NCBI RefSeq assembly: GCF_947507565.1
Contig: NC_089178.1
Coordinates: 2,728,001 to 2,792,000 of the forward strand
Origin: Oscarella lobularis
Lineage: Eukaryota > Porifera > Homoscleromorpha > Homosclerophorida > Oscarellidae
Direction: 5' to 3'
DNA length: 64,000 nucleotides
This document shows, in pieces, positions 45,870 through 55,363 of this stretch. Position 1 is the stretch's first letter; each line of letters begins with the position of its first letter. Under the pieces are notes generated by a model. That model searched no databases, had not been told where the DNA came from, and saw nothing but the letters and a program-made list of their open reading frames with translations. The position numbers were made by a program, and so were the translations under genes.

Positions 45870-46628
45870 ATGAGTAGCAGCAAAGTCTGCGTCGTCTTCG
45901 GCGGTTCGAGAGGAATCGGCCGAGCCGTGTGCAATCGCATGGTAGCCGAAGGCTATCGCGTCGTCGCAGCAAGCCGAAATCCCGACAAGGAGCTCGAAAA
46001 CGACGCCGCCGTCGTGAATGTGGCGTGCGACGTCGCCGACGAACGAGCGATCGCGTCGACGGCGCGACGAACGATCGACCTTTTCGGCGCCGTCGACGTC
46101 GTCGTGAACTCGGCGGGCATCAATCGCGATTCCCTTTTCGTGCGAACGAAATTCGACGACGTTCGACGCCTATTCGACGTGAATCTAATCGGTTCGATGG
46201 CCGCGTGCAAGGCCTTTTTACCGTTCATGCTAAAACAGCGTCGAGGATCGATCGTCAACGTGGGATCCGTCGTCGGATTGATCGGGAATGAGGGCCAATG
46301 CGGCTATAGTGCCTCCAAAGCCGGTTTGGTTGGTTTCAATCGGTCGTTGGCGAAGGAGGTCGCCGCGAGAGGAATTCGAGTCAATTTGGTCGCTCCCGGA
46401 TTCGTTCGTACCGATATGACCGTGGGGCTTGACGAGGAAAAAATTCGGAAGGGGATTCCTTTGGGGAGATTTGGTAATTCGGATGAGATTGCGTCTGCTG
46501 TTTATTTTGCCGCCACGGCTGACGGTATTAGCGGTCAGGTGAGTTGGAAAGAAAAGGTCTCCTATTTTATTTTCTAATCGAGTTCCAAGGTTTTTGTTGT
46601 TGATGGCGGTCTAAGCTGCACATTGTAG
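45870..46628 (+). CDS. CBR4: carbonyl reductase 4-type SDR (mitochondrial FAS ketoacyl reductase)
   Basis: Short-chain dehydrogenase; CBR4 with HSD17B8 forms the 3-oxoacyl-ACP reductase of mitochondrial fatty-acid synthesis. Exons 45870-46538 and 46590-46628; 235 aa. Visible: FGGSRGIGRAV (NADPH glycine motif), NSAGIN, NVGSVVGL (catalytic Ser), YSASKAG (YxxxK) and APGFVRTDM. The C-terminal VFVVDGGLSC, contributed by exon 2, is the classic SDR end and validates the intron. Confidence 0.93.
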
Positions 46629-46687
46629 CATAACGACAGCAGTTTTCATCGATTGAATTATCATCCTATTTTCTTGCGTTTTTTTTT

Positions 46688-48030
46688 CTATTCGCTTTTG
46701 AGTTCGGTTGTCAAAATATAGCCGCCTTCCGGCTGCAATTCAAGTACAACGAATTCGCCGTTTTCCAGATTCCAAAGCCGGTGAAATCGCTCCACCTTTA
46801 GAGAGGAAAAGATTTCCGAATTGAAAAACAAGTACACATCTTTCAATCTAACCTCCCAATGGAAGTAACGCATGAGAAAGAGACGGCTGGTGAGCCCGTG
46901 AGTGACAAGCAGTATGTTCTGTTTGCATCGTCCCTTCTTCATGTCTCGGTACAGCGTTTCAAGGAAGGAAGAAACTCTGTCATACACATCAGCTCCACTA
47001 AAGAGATTTGCATCAATACCACGTAGGTGAGGAGGATGTCAGGTGTACAGAGTCTACAGACTCCCTCAATTTTATTTTAAAAGGAAAGCCGCTTGATAGG
47101 ACTTTGACTGACCTTTCTCCCGTTGGAAAACGAAAATAGAAGGAACCAATTTTTCTTCGTTCTTCCATCACTTCCTCGACTTTTTCCGGATCTTGAAAAT
47201 TTCCCCATTCTTGCTCGCGAATGCGCGGCTCTTCTGTCCAAGTAACCTGAAAAAAAACGACTAATGTATCTATAGATCCAGAATCGTTTTTGCGTGTACT
47301 TGATCATTCCTGAAAGCCAACTTGACTGCATCAAACGTCTGCTTCGATCGGGTAAAAGGAGATATGTAACAGGCGATGCTCTCATTAGCAATAATATCCT
47401 TAATTCGTTGGCCAGCTCTCTGAAACCGACACACAACGCTGCGTTTAAAAGCAAGACGTTTCTTTAGACTTACTCGAGCCTGCTCAACACCTCTCTCTGT
47501 CAAATACATGCGACTGTCTGGCATCGTTCTATACAGTCGTTTGTCAACGTTTCCTACTGACTCGCTGTACAGTACAACAACGCTATTTTATTAGACTTAG
47601 TAAATTGGCTCTAATAGTTACCCGTGGCGCATGATGAAAATTCGTCGCGGAAAGGAGGCAAAGTGTCTTTTCCATTTTTCTTCTTGAAGCCTGCCGGACA
47701 CACGTGACGTCAGTTTTTTTGCTGTGAGCGAAGGGCGTGGTCAGTTTAAGGTGTTACAAACCTTTGAAAAAGTTCGCCTATGCTGTTCATTCTTCCGTCG
47801 AGAGAAACGCTTGCGCTTCCTGTGCCTTTCATATCGCGTATTCGTTTAGTCAGAAGAAGTCGATGTCCTATCGTCGTGACGCCCATCTCTCGCAGATGCG
47901 TCTCGGTGAGCTCGAGCAGCACTTCGCCACTCGTCACAGCGTGTTGTTGAAACAAGGAGACGTACATTTCCATGCCCAAGCCTCGCAGCCACGATGCAAT
48001 TTCCTTCGATGTCCAGCTAAAAGCTTCCAT
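46688..48030 (-). CDS. SAM domain fused to phosphoglycerate-mutase-like phosphatase
   Basis: Seven exons: 47762-48030, 47622-47690, 47474-47564, 47300-47419, 47113-47246, 46853-46997, 46688-46795; 311 aa. Residues 1-75 are a SAM domain (WTSKEIASWLRGLGMEMYV; LLELTETHLREMGVTTIGHR). Residues ~105-300 are a histidine-phosphatase domain: FIMRHGESVGN with the phospho-acceptor His, LTERGVEQA, YISPFTRSKQT, EEPRIREQEWGNF, LLVTHGLTSR with the second catalytic His, and FHRLWNLENGEFVVLEL. Every intron has GT-AG borders and the phases agree, so this looks like one gene rather than two. The role is unknown: it could be a small-molecule or protein phosphatase recruited by SAM oligomerisation. Confidence 0.82.
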
Positions 48031-48100
48031 AGTAGACTATACGGGAGCCTATTTGGTTGAAGTTCCCATCGTACGTGTGTTCTCCGGTGAATTCTCCATT

Positions 48101-50186
48101 ATGCTGACTCCCGCTTTCGACTTGAGCCAGACAGACGAGTTTGTCATCGTGAAGCTGATCGTTCCTTATGCTAAGGTAACAGTACGCCTCATCCATTGTG
48201 ACCTAGATTCGTCCGTACGGATTGCGTAGATATCCGATGTGGAATTTCACATAGAAGAAACGGTGTTTCTCTTCTACATGAAGCCCTATTATCTACGGTA
48301 CTAACAAAGGTCACGATGCTCAGGTCAAAAATATCTAAACGAATATTTCAGGCTGAATTTTCCAGGCGAAATTGTCGAGGACGGCCGAGAGAAGGCGCAA
48401 TACGACGTCGATAAAGGTCTACAAGCAGAAAATGATATTCGCTTGACGATTTTTTCCGCTGCAGGTCACATTTTGGTGTATTTACCAAAAGTCAGCCCTG
48501 GACAGCACTTTGATGGGCTGGACATGCTCACAGCTCTGATGGCACCCAAGTCGAAAAAGAAAGTCACTAGACCATCTATAGAAATTCTTCCAGGTGCAAC
48601 GTGTCTTGTAGGGGATAGACAGTAATTGATTGATTGATTCGTTCAAAAGACTCTCAGGAAAGTGCTGCAGGCGCAATTGCCCAGGTCGGCAGAGGAGATG
48701 ACGATGACGATGATGATGATGACGATTTTGAATTGGATTGGTTTGTTGATCAAGCATTGCCAAAAGTACGCATTTTCATTGTTCTGAGCGTCTCCTCTTT
48801 TCTCTATCGTTTGCTCTCTCTCTCTCTTTCTGTGTATATAAGATTGACGACGGTCAAGAGGTTTCCTTATCCAGACCTCAATACGGATTTGCCAATCGCT
48901 TGAAGTGTCTATTCTCAAGCTGTGATGTATGTTTTTGCTATGTACAGTAGTAGGCTTACCTTCTAAACAAGTATGCGTGTCTGTAGGACTACCAAGAGTT
49001 TTTAGACTTGCCTAATCCGGATCAAACCCCCGCAAGCGCTCGACGACAACTTCGGATAGATGCTGAGAACAAGGCCTTTGATCCAGATCGCTATTTGTAA
49101 GGACTATATCTGGGGAGCAGTGTCTTCATATCTCTTTATAGGTATGATCTATTCGAGAACGCTGACATTCAAAATATCCTTGCTTACAAGCCAAAAATTT
49201 GCAAATTAGGTTCTGAAACAAAAATGTGTTTAATTAATTAAGTGTAGCAATGTGTTTAGTAGTAGACTTCACTGACGAGGAAAAGGAAAAGATGAGACGA
49301 TTGCCTCGCAGAGAATATATCCTAAATTTAGGAAATTATTGACCGTGCCTCTCTCTCTCTCTCTTCAGTTTTCTTGACTCTTCATGTGGTTTCTCACATT
49401 TATTAGATAAGGAAGAAGAGAGAGCTGTCTATTTGGGTCTGGTCGACATTCTCTTTGCCTACTGCTACAATCATCGCATCACTGAAGGAGAAAACACGGT
49501 CAGGAAAGAATCAATATTATATATTGGTCAAAATTGCTGATAGGTCGAATCGTCTTGGACTGTGGCAAAATTAAGTCCTCTGTTGTCTTGGCTACATGTA
49601 CGTTTTTGTATTCATTGCGGATTTTATTATTTGCGTTGGTAGAATTGTGCGTCGCTTCGCGAAACGTCAGTCGCTTGCTGTAGACGATCTCTTATCTATC
49701 CTTTACATCGTCACTTTGGCTTGACGCTGCGGATTTTGGAGGACCTGAAAAGAACGTTTGATGCAGGTACTTTGATTTAAAAACACCGTTGGTCTTGGCC
49801 TCAAGTTGAATAATTGCTGGTACAGGTCGACCCCAAATTGTCAAGTGCTTACTTGAACTCCATTTTATGGTGGAGAGGGCCGAATCGAGACAACTTCTGA
49901 ATGAGCTTTATCTGACTGATTATTGCATTTGGGCACAAACGGCTAGGTAAGAAAGAAGAGGCAAGCAAAACTGCAGGAAACATCTGGTTTTGTAGTAGGA
50001 AAAAGTTTCAGAAGATTTCAGAGAAACTGGCAAAGGTTGGAAAGTAACAAAAAGAGATGTGCTTCTTCTTAGACTCATTATTTTCAGATCAGCATATCTC
50101 GGGCGGACTTGGACTTAGATTTAGAAGAACTAGAGAGCGTTGCACACGAAGCTATAAAATCTAACTCGACAGAAATTAATGGATGA
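48101..50186 (+). CDS. SHQ1: SHQ1, H/ACA snoRNP assembly factor
   Basis: Chaperone that holds dyskerin before H/ACA RNP assembly. Exons: 48101-48175, 48230-48297, 48352-48416, 48465-48593, 48650-48765, 48843-48926, 48987-49096, 49142-49209, 49260-49316, 49398-49498, 49544-49597, 49643-49766, 49826-49946, 49996-50035, 50088-50186; 436 aa. The N-terminal CS-like domain begins [15 protein letters not shown] as in human, with [14 protein letters not shown] and [16 protein letters not shown]. The SHQ1-specific domain keeps [31 protein letters not shown] and [11 protein letters not shown]. Intron 9 has no usable GT. It is resolved as an AT-AC intron (49317-49397). Confidence 0.92.
49317..49397 (+). 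other. candidate U12-type AT-AC intron of SHQ1
   Basis: Starts ATATCCTAA and ends CTCAC. The word TTTTCTTGAC at 49369-49378 matches the U12 branch-site consensus with one difference, its A lying 20 bases before the 3' border. Splicing gives RREYLLDKEEE, matching human KSYLLDKRA. No GT or GC donor in the stretch restores that frame. Confidence 0.75.
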
Positions 50187-50250
50187 ATTGATAATTCGAT
50201 TAATTTTTTAAAACGCGTGTCGTCGATTATCCGGGATCTAGCCACAGGAC

Positions 50251-51641
50251 ATGGAGAAAGTCGAAGCGTCGTCGAAGACGGAAGACAAACCAAAGTCTCG
50301 CAAGCCATCAGGTACCGGTCATCAATTGTGCAACGCGTACGCTGACGCGCGTGCGAGCAGAGGCACTGTGGAGGCAGCAAAAGATGTCCGCCTGCAAACC
50401 GATCTGGTCGGGGGCCGTGCTTGGCGTTCTCTTCACCATCGCAGGCATCGTCTTTGTAATAGTTGGCGGATTTCTCTTAGGAATAGTCAGAGACGTGAGT
50501 GCCACATCAAACGAAGCTTCGAGACAAACGATTTCTTTCTCTCTCTCTCTAGGTGAAAGAGTACGAATTGGACTACACTCGGTGCGCGACTACAAATAAC
50601 CGGTCGGAATCGTCAATCAATCAGTCAACGTGCGCCGATTATCTTCTAAATACGTCGTCGTCTGATCGTCTTCATTTACGACGCGACGCGTGCCAGTGCA
50701 ATCGCACGTTCGTCCTCCAGGAAAATTTCACCGGTCCCGTCTACGTCTATTACTTCCTGACCGAATTCTTTCAGAATCATCGTCGCTACGTCAAGTCGCG
50801 CGATGACGATCAGTTGATGGGCGATCCAACTGTAACCAATGGAAATTGCGATCCGTTTGAAGATGGTGACGTTGGAGACGGTCTCCTTCCCTATGCGCCG
50901 TGTGGCATGATAGCTAATAGCCTTTTTAACGATTCCTTCAATATCGCGTTGAGCGATGGCAGTGACGTCAGTTGGACTCGGACTGGCATTGCTTGGCCGA
51001 GCGATTATAAGGGCAAGTTTAAGAATCCTGAACCGTCGTCGACAATTGAAGAGCTGAAAAAACATTTTGTCAACGTTACGTTACCACCGCCCAGCTGGCC
51101 CGTACCCGTGTGGGGCCTATCCAATGATGTCAGCAATACAGGCTTCATCAATGAGGACCTTATCGTGTGGATGAGAACGGCCGCCTTTCCGCGATTTCGA
51201 AAGCTCTATGCAAAAATCGAAGGCGGCCTGCAAGCTGGAGTACCGTACACAGTGAAAATAAATTACAGTGAGTATCAAGGGAGTTTCCTTTTGAGCTTCT
51301 TTCTACTCTATTCGCTCAGTACGTCATATTTTTTTCTGCCTGTCTCTTCTAGATTTTCCTGTCACTGTATTCGACGGTACAAAGTCGTTGGTGTTCTCCA
51401 CGACTTCATCGATTGGTGGAAGACGTTTTTTCGTGCCTATCATCTATCTGGTTGTCGGAGGACTTTTGCTTTTGTTTGCAATTACGTTCTTTTTGATTTA
51501 CTATTTCGTGGAACCAAAGTAAGCGACTGGAAACCATCGGGGGGGGGGGGGGGGGGGGGGGGGGTATTGGACCATAACGCAATTTTTCTACTAAGGCGAG
51601 ACAAGAAGAACTGGAAGCGCGTCAGAGAATTCAAGCAGTAA
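50251..51641 (+). CDS. TMEM30A: TMEM30/CDC50 P4-ATPase subunit
   Basis: Obligate beta subunit of phospholipid flippases, needed for ER exit of P4-ATPases. Exons: 50251-50311, 50361-50494, 50553-51267, 51353-51518, 51596-51641; 373 aa. TM1 (GVLFTIAGIVFVIVGGFLLG), a large ectodomain with EYELDYT, NHRRYVKSRDDDQL, APCGMIANSLFND, GIAWPSD, NEDLIVWMRTAAFPRFRKLY and NFPVTVFDG, then TM2 (IIYLVVGGLLLLFAITFFL). Several NxS/T glycosylation sites and paired Cys are in the ectodomain. Intron 4 contains a run of about 26 G at 51539-51564. Vertebrate A/B/C paralogy is not decided. Confidence 0.9.
51539..51564 (+). repeat. poly(G) homopolymer, ~26 nt
   Basis: Uninterrupted G run inside the last intron of the CDC50 gene. 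Its exact length is unreliable in any sequencing method. Confidence 0.85.
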
Positions 51642-51771
51642 AAAGCACAGGCAAGTGACGTACTGTAGTTCTTTTATGTAACACGATTGTGTGTGTGCGG
51701 TATGTACAAAAGAATATGGTCCCGTTTCTTTTTGTATAAAATTACCCCATCCCCCGTCAAACTGCTCTATT

Positions 51772-52225
51772 TTAGACAGGCACTTCAATCCGTTCGTTCA
51801 AATCTTCCTCGGGGACTTGAACCTCTTCCTCGTCTCCCTGAACCTCGATTATATTGTCGATGCTACATTTTAAATAAATAATTCATTAGTGATCTCGTGA
51901 GATATAATAAGAGTCCCCCACCTTTCAACTGATTCTCTTGTCTGCTGTTGCAGTAGACCCGAGCTCCTAAAATATCGCTCTAGGAATTGACTTTTTAGGG
52001 TAATAGAATCTTTACTCTGGATTATCGCCGCTTGCTTCTTCGCCGTGCACTGAGAAAAGAACGTGTTTAGTGCGCGCGTCAGATATCAAGGTTCTACGGC
52101 CGACTTTCTTCTTCGTTTTCGCCCGAGTTGTTTCCTTGGAGTTCGCTGAGCAGTTGTTCGTCCGTGTATCGCCTAAGGATCAATTGATCGGCGAGTGAGA
52201 ACGCGCTTTCGACAGTCGCCATCAT
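51772..52225 (-). CDS. small acidic protein, model uncertain
   Basis: Two 3' exons are well supported. 51922-52049 (open frame ...AIIQSKDSITLKSQFLERYF, QQQTRESVE) splices with a GT-AG phase-2 intron to 51772-51862 (IDNIIEVQGDEEEVQVPEE ... RIEVPV stop). Upstream, 52105-52225 encodes a plausible start exon (MMATVESAFSLADQLILRRY, DEQLLSELQG). Its donor (A|GTCGG) joins in frame only if a weak acceptor before 52030 is used, giving about 106 aa. I do not recognise the product. Its 5' end lies near the divergent MIC19-like gene. Confidence 0.35.
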
Positions 52226-52452
52226 ACCAGTTCTTGTTTGGGACGAATTCCGTGTAGCGATTCTGTCCCCCTTTCCGAAATGCCGGACAGATAACGTAGC
52301 TCGCACATTGACCCATCGCAGAGCCGTCCGTCACACGAAAAGTCACGAAATTTCGACGATTCTTAGCGTGCGTTTATTTCGTCACATACGGGAAGGATAC
52401 GCCCACGCCCACATTGCTGCGCTTTGCTTCGTCGAACGAACAGTTCGATAAC

Positions 52453-53265
52453 ATGGGAGTAAGCTCGTCGAGCCCACGAAAAGTCACTGTCGCACGGATC
52501 GAAGATGACCCAAACGTCATCGCGGTGCGTTTCTCGGAAGCGACGAATCTTCGTGTCACGCGCACCGCTTCTAGGTAACCGAGTCGGTTCTGAAGCAATT
52601 GGCTGAGCCGAGAAAAGCCAGACCAGAAGATTCTGTCGCAAAGAAGACGACTGTACCACGTTATGATGATAGTACACGAAATTTTGCCGCATTGCTGCAG
52701 TCCATAATCATCATTCTTAGGAAATGAAGAGAGAAGTAGGGCTTTTCGTGGTGACGACCGCCAGTCTCTTGAGGTAGAGCGAGTGGTTTTTTTGCTCTTT
52801 ATTTGTGTGGAAGTGTACTTTTTGTAGTGGTATCAACTGTGGAAGCAGAACGAGGCAGAAAGAAATGAGGAAATGAAAAAGAAAGAGGAGGAGTGGAGTA
52901 ACCATTTAAAACAGATAGACGAGAAGGTACAGTCTGAAGTCAAAACAAAAGACAAGGACCAATGATGATGCATGTGTCAGCTGGAATCGCAAAAGAATCG
53001 AGCGATAGAGGATGCAGACAACGCTGTAGAATCCATACGCAATAGGCTAAAGTAAGTCGACCTCAGGAATAAGTAGATTAAATAGGTAATAATTTTGTGT
53101 TGGAATAGTCTGTCACTGAAGACTGGAAGTAATGCGTGCAATGATCTTAGAGATGCTCTCCTGGCCTGCTACGTTAATCATTCAAGACAGCCACTTCATT
53201 GTTCAGAAGCTACCAAGGCCTTTGTAGAATGCGCTAAAAAGGTTCGAAATGAACAGAAAGGCTAG
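52453..53265 (+). CDS. CHCHD3: MICOS subunit MIC19/MIC25 (CHCHD3/6)
   Basis: Inner-membrane crista-junction protein facing the intermembrane space. Exons: 52453-52574, 52613-52671, 52721-52773, 52828-52926, 52981-53051, 53109-53265; 186 aa. It starts MGVSSSSPRKVTVARIEDD, the myristoylatable N-terminus seen in CHCHD3. A charged coiled coil follows (WYQLWKQNEAERNEEMKKK). The C-terminal CHCH fold has twin CX9C: C-NDLRDALLA-C and C-SEATKAFVE-C. Introns 1 and 2 are only 38 and 49 bp. Confidence 0.82.
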
Positions 53266-53347
53266 TCACATCCAAGAGGAGGTTAGTCTGCGCGCATTAG
53301 AAATTTAATAAATAATGCTACAAGTCAAATGCGATCACTCTAAAGAG

Positions 53348-53846
53348 TCAGTCGAATTTCTGTATGGCATCAATGTCTTTGCCTTCTACCTCCTGGATAA
53401 CAATGTTTTAGTATGGCGGCTCATTTAAAATTATTCACTTACTTTCTTAATTTCGTCTGGAAATTCGTCGATTCTTGCCTTCACGCAGGAAAGGCAGAAA
53501 CGCTTGGTGTAGAACAGGCTACAAAGCTAAGTACAGTAGAGCAAGGTTTAGTTGTACTCGTGCGGAATGAAACGCTCGTTTCGCACCTGTCCCACGCAGA
53601 CTGGGTCTTTGCATAGAGAACAATGACCTCCTAGTGTCAAATGCTGATCGTCTGGAGCGAACGGGTCTTTTAGAATGTACGCTTCTTCTAGAAGACTGCT
53701 GCGTGTCAAGCAAAAGCATTTTGAGAGACTTAGGCTGCCCTTCCGTACACTATTGCTTTATTAAACGGAGGTTTTTGTCCGAAGTAGTCAAAATGAACTG
53801 CTAAGCCGCATCGAGAACACCGAAAAACGTTTCGCAAGCGAGACAT
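53348..53846 (-). CDS. CDPF1: CDPF1, cysteine-rich DPF-motif protein
   Basis: Small cysteine-rich protein of unknown biochemical role. Exons: 53749-53846, 53587-53698, 53443-53526, 53348-53392; 112 aa, close to the ~120 of human. Features: FRCSRCGLAVHFDYFG, the DPF signature in AYILKDPFAPD, HCSLCKDPVCVG, and CSLFYTKRFCLSCV. These give four CxxC-type pairs likely to bind zinc. Tandem to the BTB gene on the same strand, 90 bp downstream of its stop. Confidence 0.88.
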
Positions 53847-53936
53847 TAGCGCGCGTTAGAACTATAAATACTGTACAGTACATGCAAAAAACGGCAGAGA
53901 CGAGGAAGAACTGCAAGGACGGCCCTAATTAATAGT

Positions 53937-55295
53937 TCAGAAAAAATGAAAAAGAATTTTTCTTCCAGCATTGCTAGTTGAGACAGACAGAGAGTATGAA
54001 GACCAGTCACACTTAAAACGGCAGAAAGGCTCATGGTTAAGAAGAACTTCAAGTTGCTTATTGGCACCCATGTTGAGTATTTGAAAAGAAACGGTTAGCC
54101 ATGAGCAGGCTCTCTTTTCTTTGCAGCTGCCATCTTGCTGACCAATGTAGCGTCCTAATGATTGTATCACCCTTCTGGACATGGTGATGCCATAATGGCA
54201 TTCTCTAACGTAGATCTTTACCAAAGACATCGAACCAGCATCTTCTGTGTCAACCCACAAATTTATTCTCTTCTTGGTTGTAGTTTTAGATGTAATTGCG
54301 TATTCACCACCTCCGTGTGTAGTACAAGCAACCGTTTTATCTTCAGATAGCCTATATCCTGCTGCATTATTAAAGTGCATCAGAGAACTTTCTGCATCTT
54401 CCGTCAGCTGATGTTCAGCTTCATTGTAAACTTCTTCTGTCAAATGCGGTTGACAGACTGGTGGTTGACAACTAGTTGGGCGCAAGGGCCCTGGGCGCAA
54501 GTGGAGGACAGTCAACGCCTGAAGGAGAGCTGCTTCAGAATAGAGTCCACTGTCTTGCACAGGGCCAAGCAACTCCTGTGTTGTCATCAGTGGTAACTGA
54601 ATGCACTGCAACAACTCAGTAACCAATTTCTGATCAGTTGTGCGATCTTCAGCAAAGTGGAGCCAAGATTGAACAGCATTAAACAAGTCAATTTGGCGAG
54701 CACTAAGTCCATCAGTTTGCAAGATAGTCAAGACTTGCTTTCGACTTAGCTCAACAAATGCTCTTGAATGAATGACTTTGAGCGTCTGCTTATGAATCAT
54801 CTCCATGCATGCTTTGTGAAGGTCGTCCATCATGTGCTGTGCTGCAAATTCAAGCATAGAGCAGACGTTGTTGACAGATAAATTGTTTTGAAGCCATGCA
54901 AAGCACTGATCCCTCAAAGTAGATACATTATAGTAATCAGCTAGCGTAGCCATCATCGGCATCAATGCGGGATCAACGATGGCCGTTCCGGTGTACAGAA
55001 AATCAAGGAACGACGAGAAAGAGGCGGGATCTGTATTTGGCAAAGGTATGATGGCACGTTGACTTTCCTGTTCATAAAGTATTCTAGCCATCACATCACT
55101 CTGAGTAGCCATGACGACACGGTGTGCCTTGAATTCTTTTCGGGACTCCCCCACAACAAAAGTAATGTCGTGAAATTCTTTCGTCTCAGCCAACTTTTTC
55201 CAGATTTCGGAAATCGTATCCTTGGCGGCTAGTGTCACACCCGGACTCTTCAGAGTACTACTACTAGTTCGAGGAGAAGGCCGAGGTCGATTCAT
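53937..55295 (-). CDS. BTB-BACK-PHR-type protein (BTBD1/2/3/6 group)
   Basis: Intronless 452-aa protein, a probable adaptor for cullin-3 E3 ligases. The BTB domain starts at about residue 40 (FHDITFVVGESRKEFKAHRVVMATQS; FLDFLYTG). The BACK domain follows (CSMLEFAAQHMMDDLHKACME; FNAVQSWLHFAEDR). The C-terminal ~150 aa have a beta-rich PHR-like layout (GGGEYAITSKTTTKK, LEVLLNHEP). An N-terminal Ser/Thr/Pro-rich stretch precedes the BTB. Its start codon lies 68 bp from that of the divergent GuK-ELMO gene. Confidence 0.8.
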   Translation of the reverse strand: MNRPRPSPRTSSSTLKSPGVTLAAKDTISEIWKKLAETKEFHDITFVVGESRKEFKAHRVVMATQSDVMARILYEQESQRAIIPLPNTDPASFSSFLDFLYTGTAIVDPALMPMMATLADYYNVSTLRDQCFAWLQNNLSVNNVCSMLEFAAQHMMDDLHKACMEMIHKQTLKVIHSRAFVELSRKQVLTILQTDGLSARQIDLFNAVQSWLHFAEDRTTDQKLVTELLQCIQLPLMTTQELLGPVQDSGLYSEAALLQALTVLHLRPGPLRPTSCQPPVCQPHLTEEVYNEAEHQLTEDAESSLMHFNNAAGYRLSEDKTVACTTHGGGEYAITSKTTTKKRINLWVDTEDAGSMSLVKIYVRECHYGITMSRRVIQSLGRYIGQQDGSCKEKRACSWLTVSFQILNMGANKQLEVLLNHEPFCRFKCDWSSYSLSVSTSNAGRKILFHFF

Positions 55296-55363
55296 AGCAC
55301 TACTGGCACTACTGAGCTACTGTAGGTTACGCCCCTGTTGCGCGCGTTAGCCGCTGCCGGACC

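Noticed and set aside
46796..46852. In-frame 57-nt extension of the phosphatase exon
   Set aside because: It has GTTAGA and CTCTAAAG borders and interrupts the conserved FHWE-VERFHRLWN; removing it restores the family spacing.
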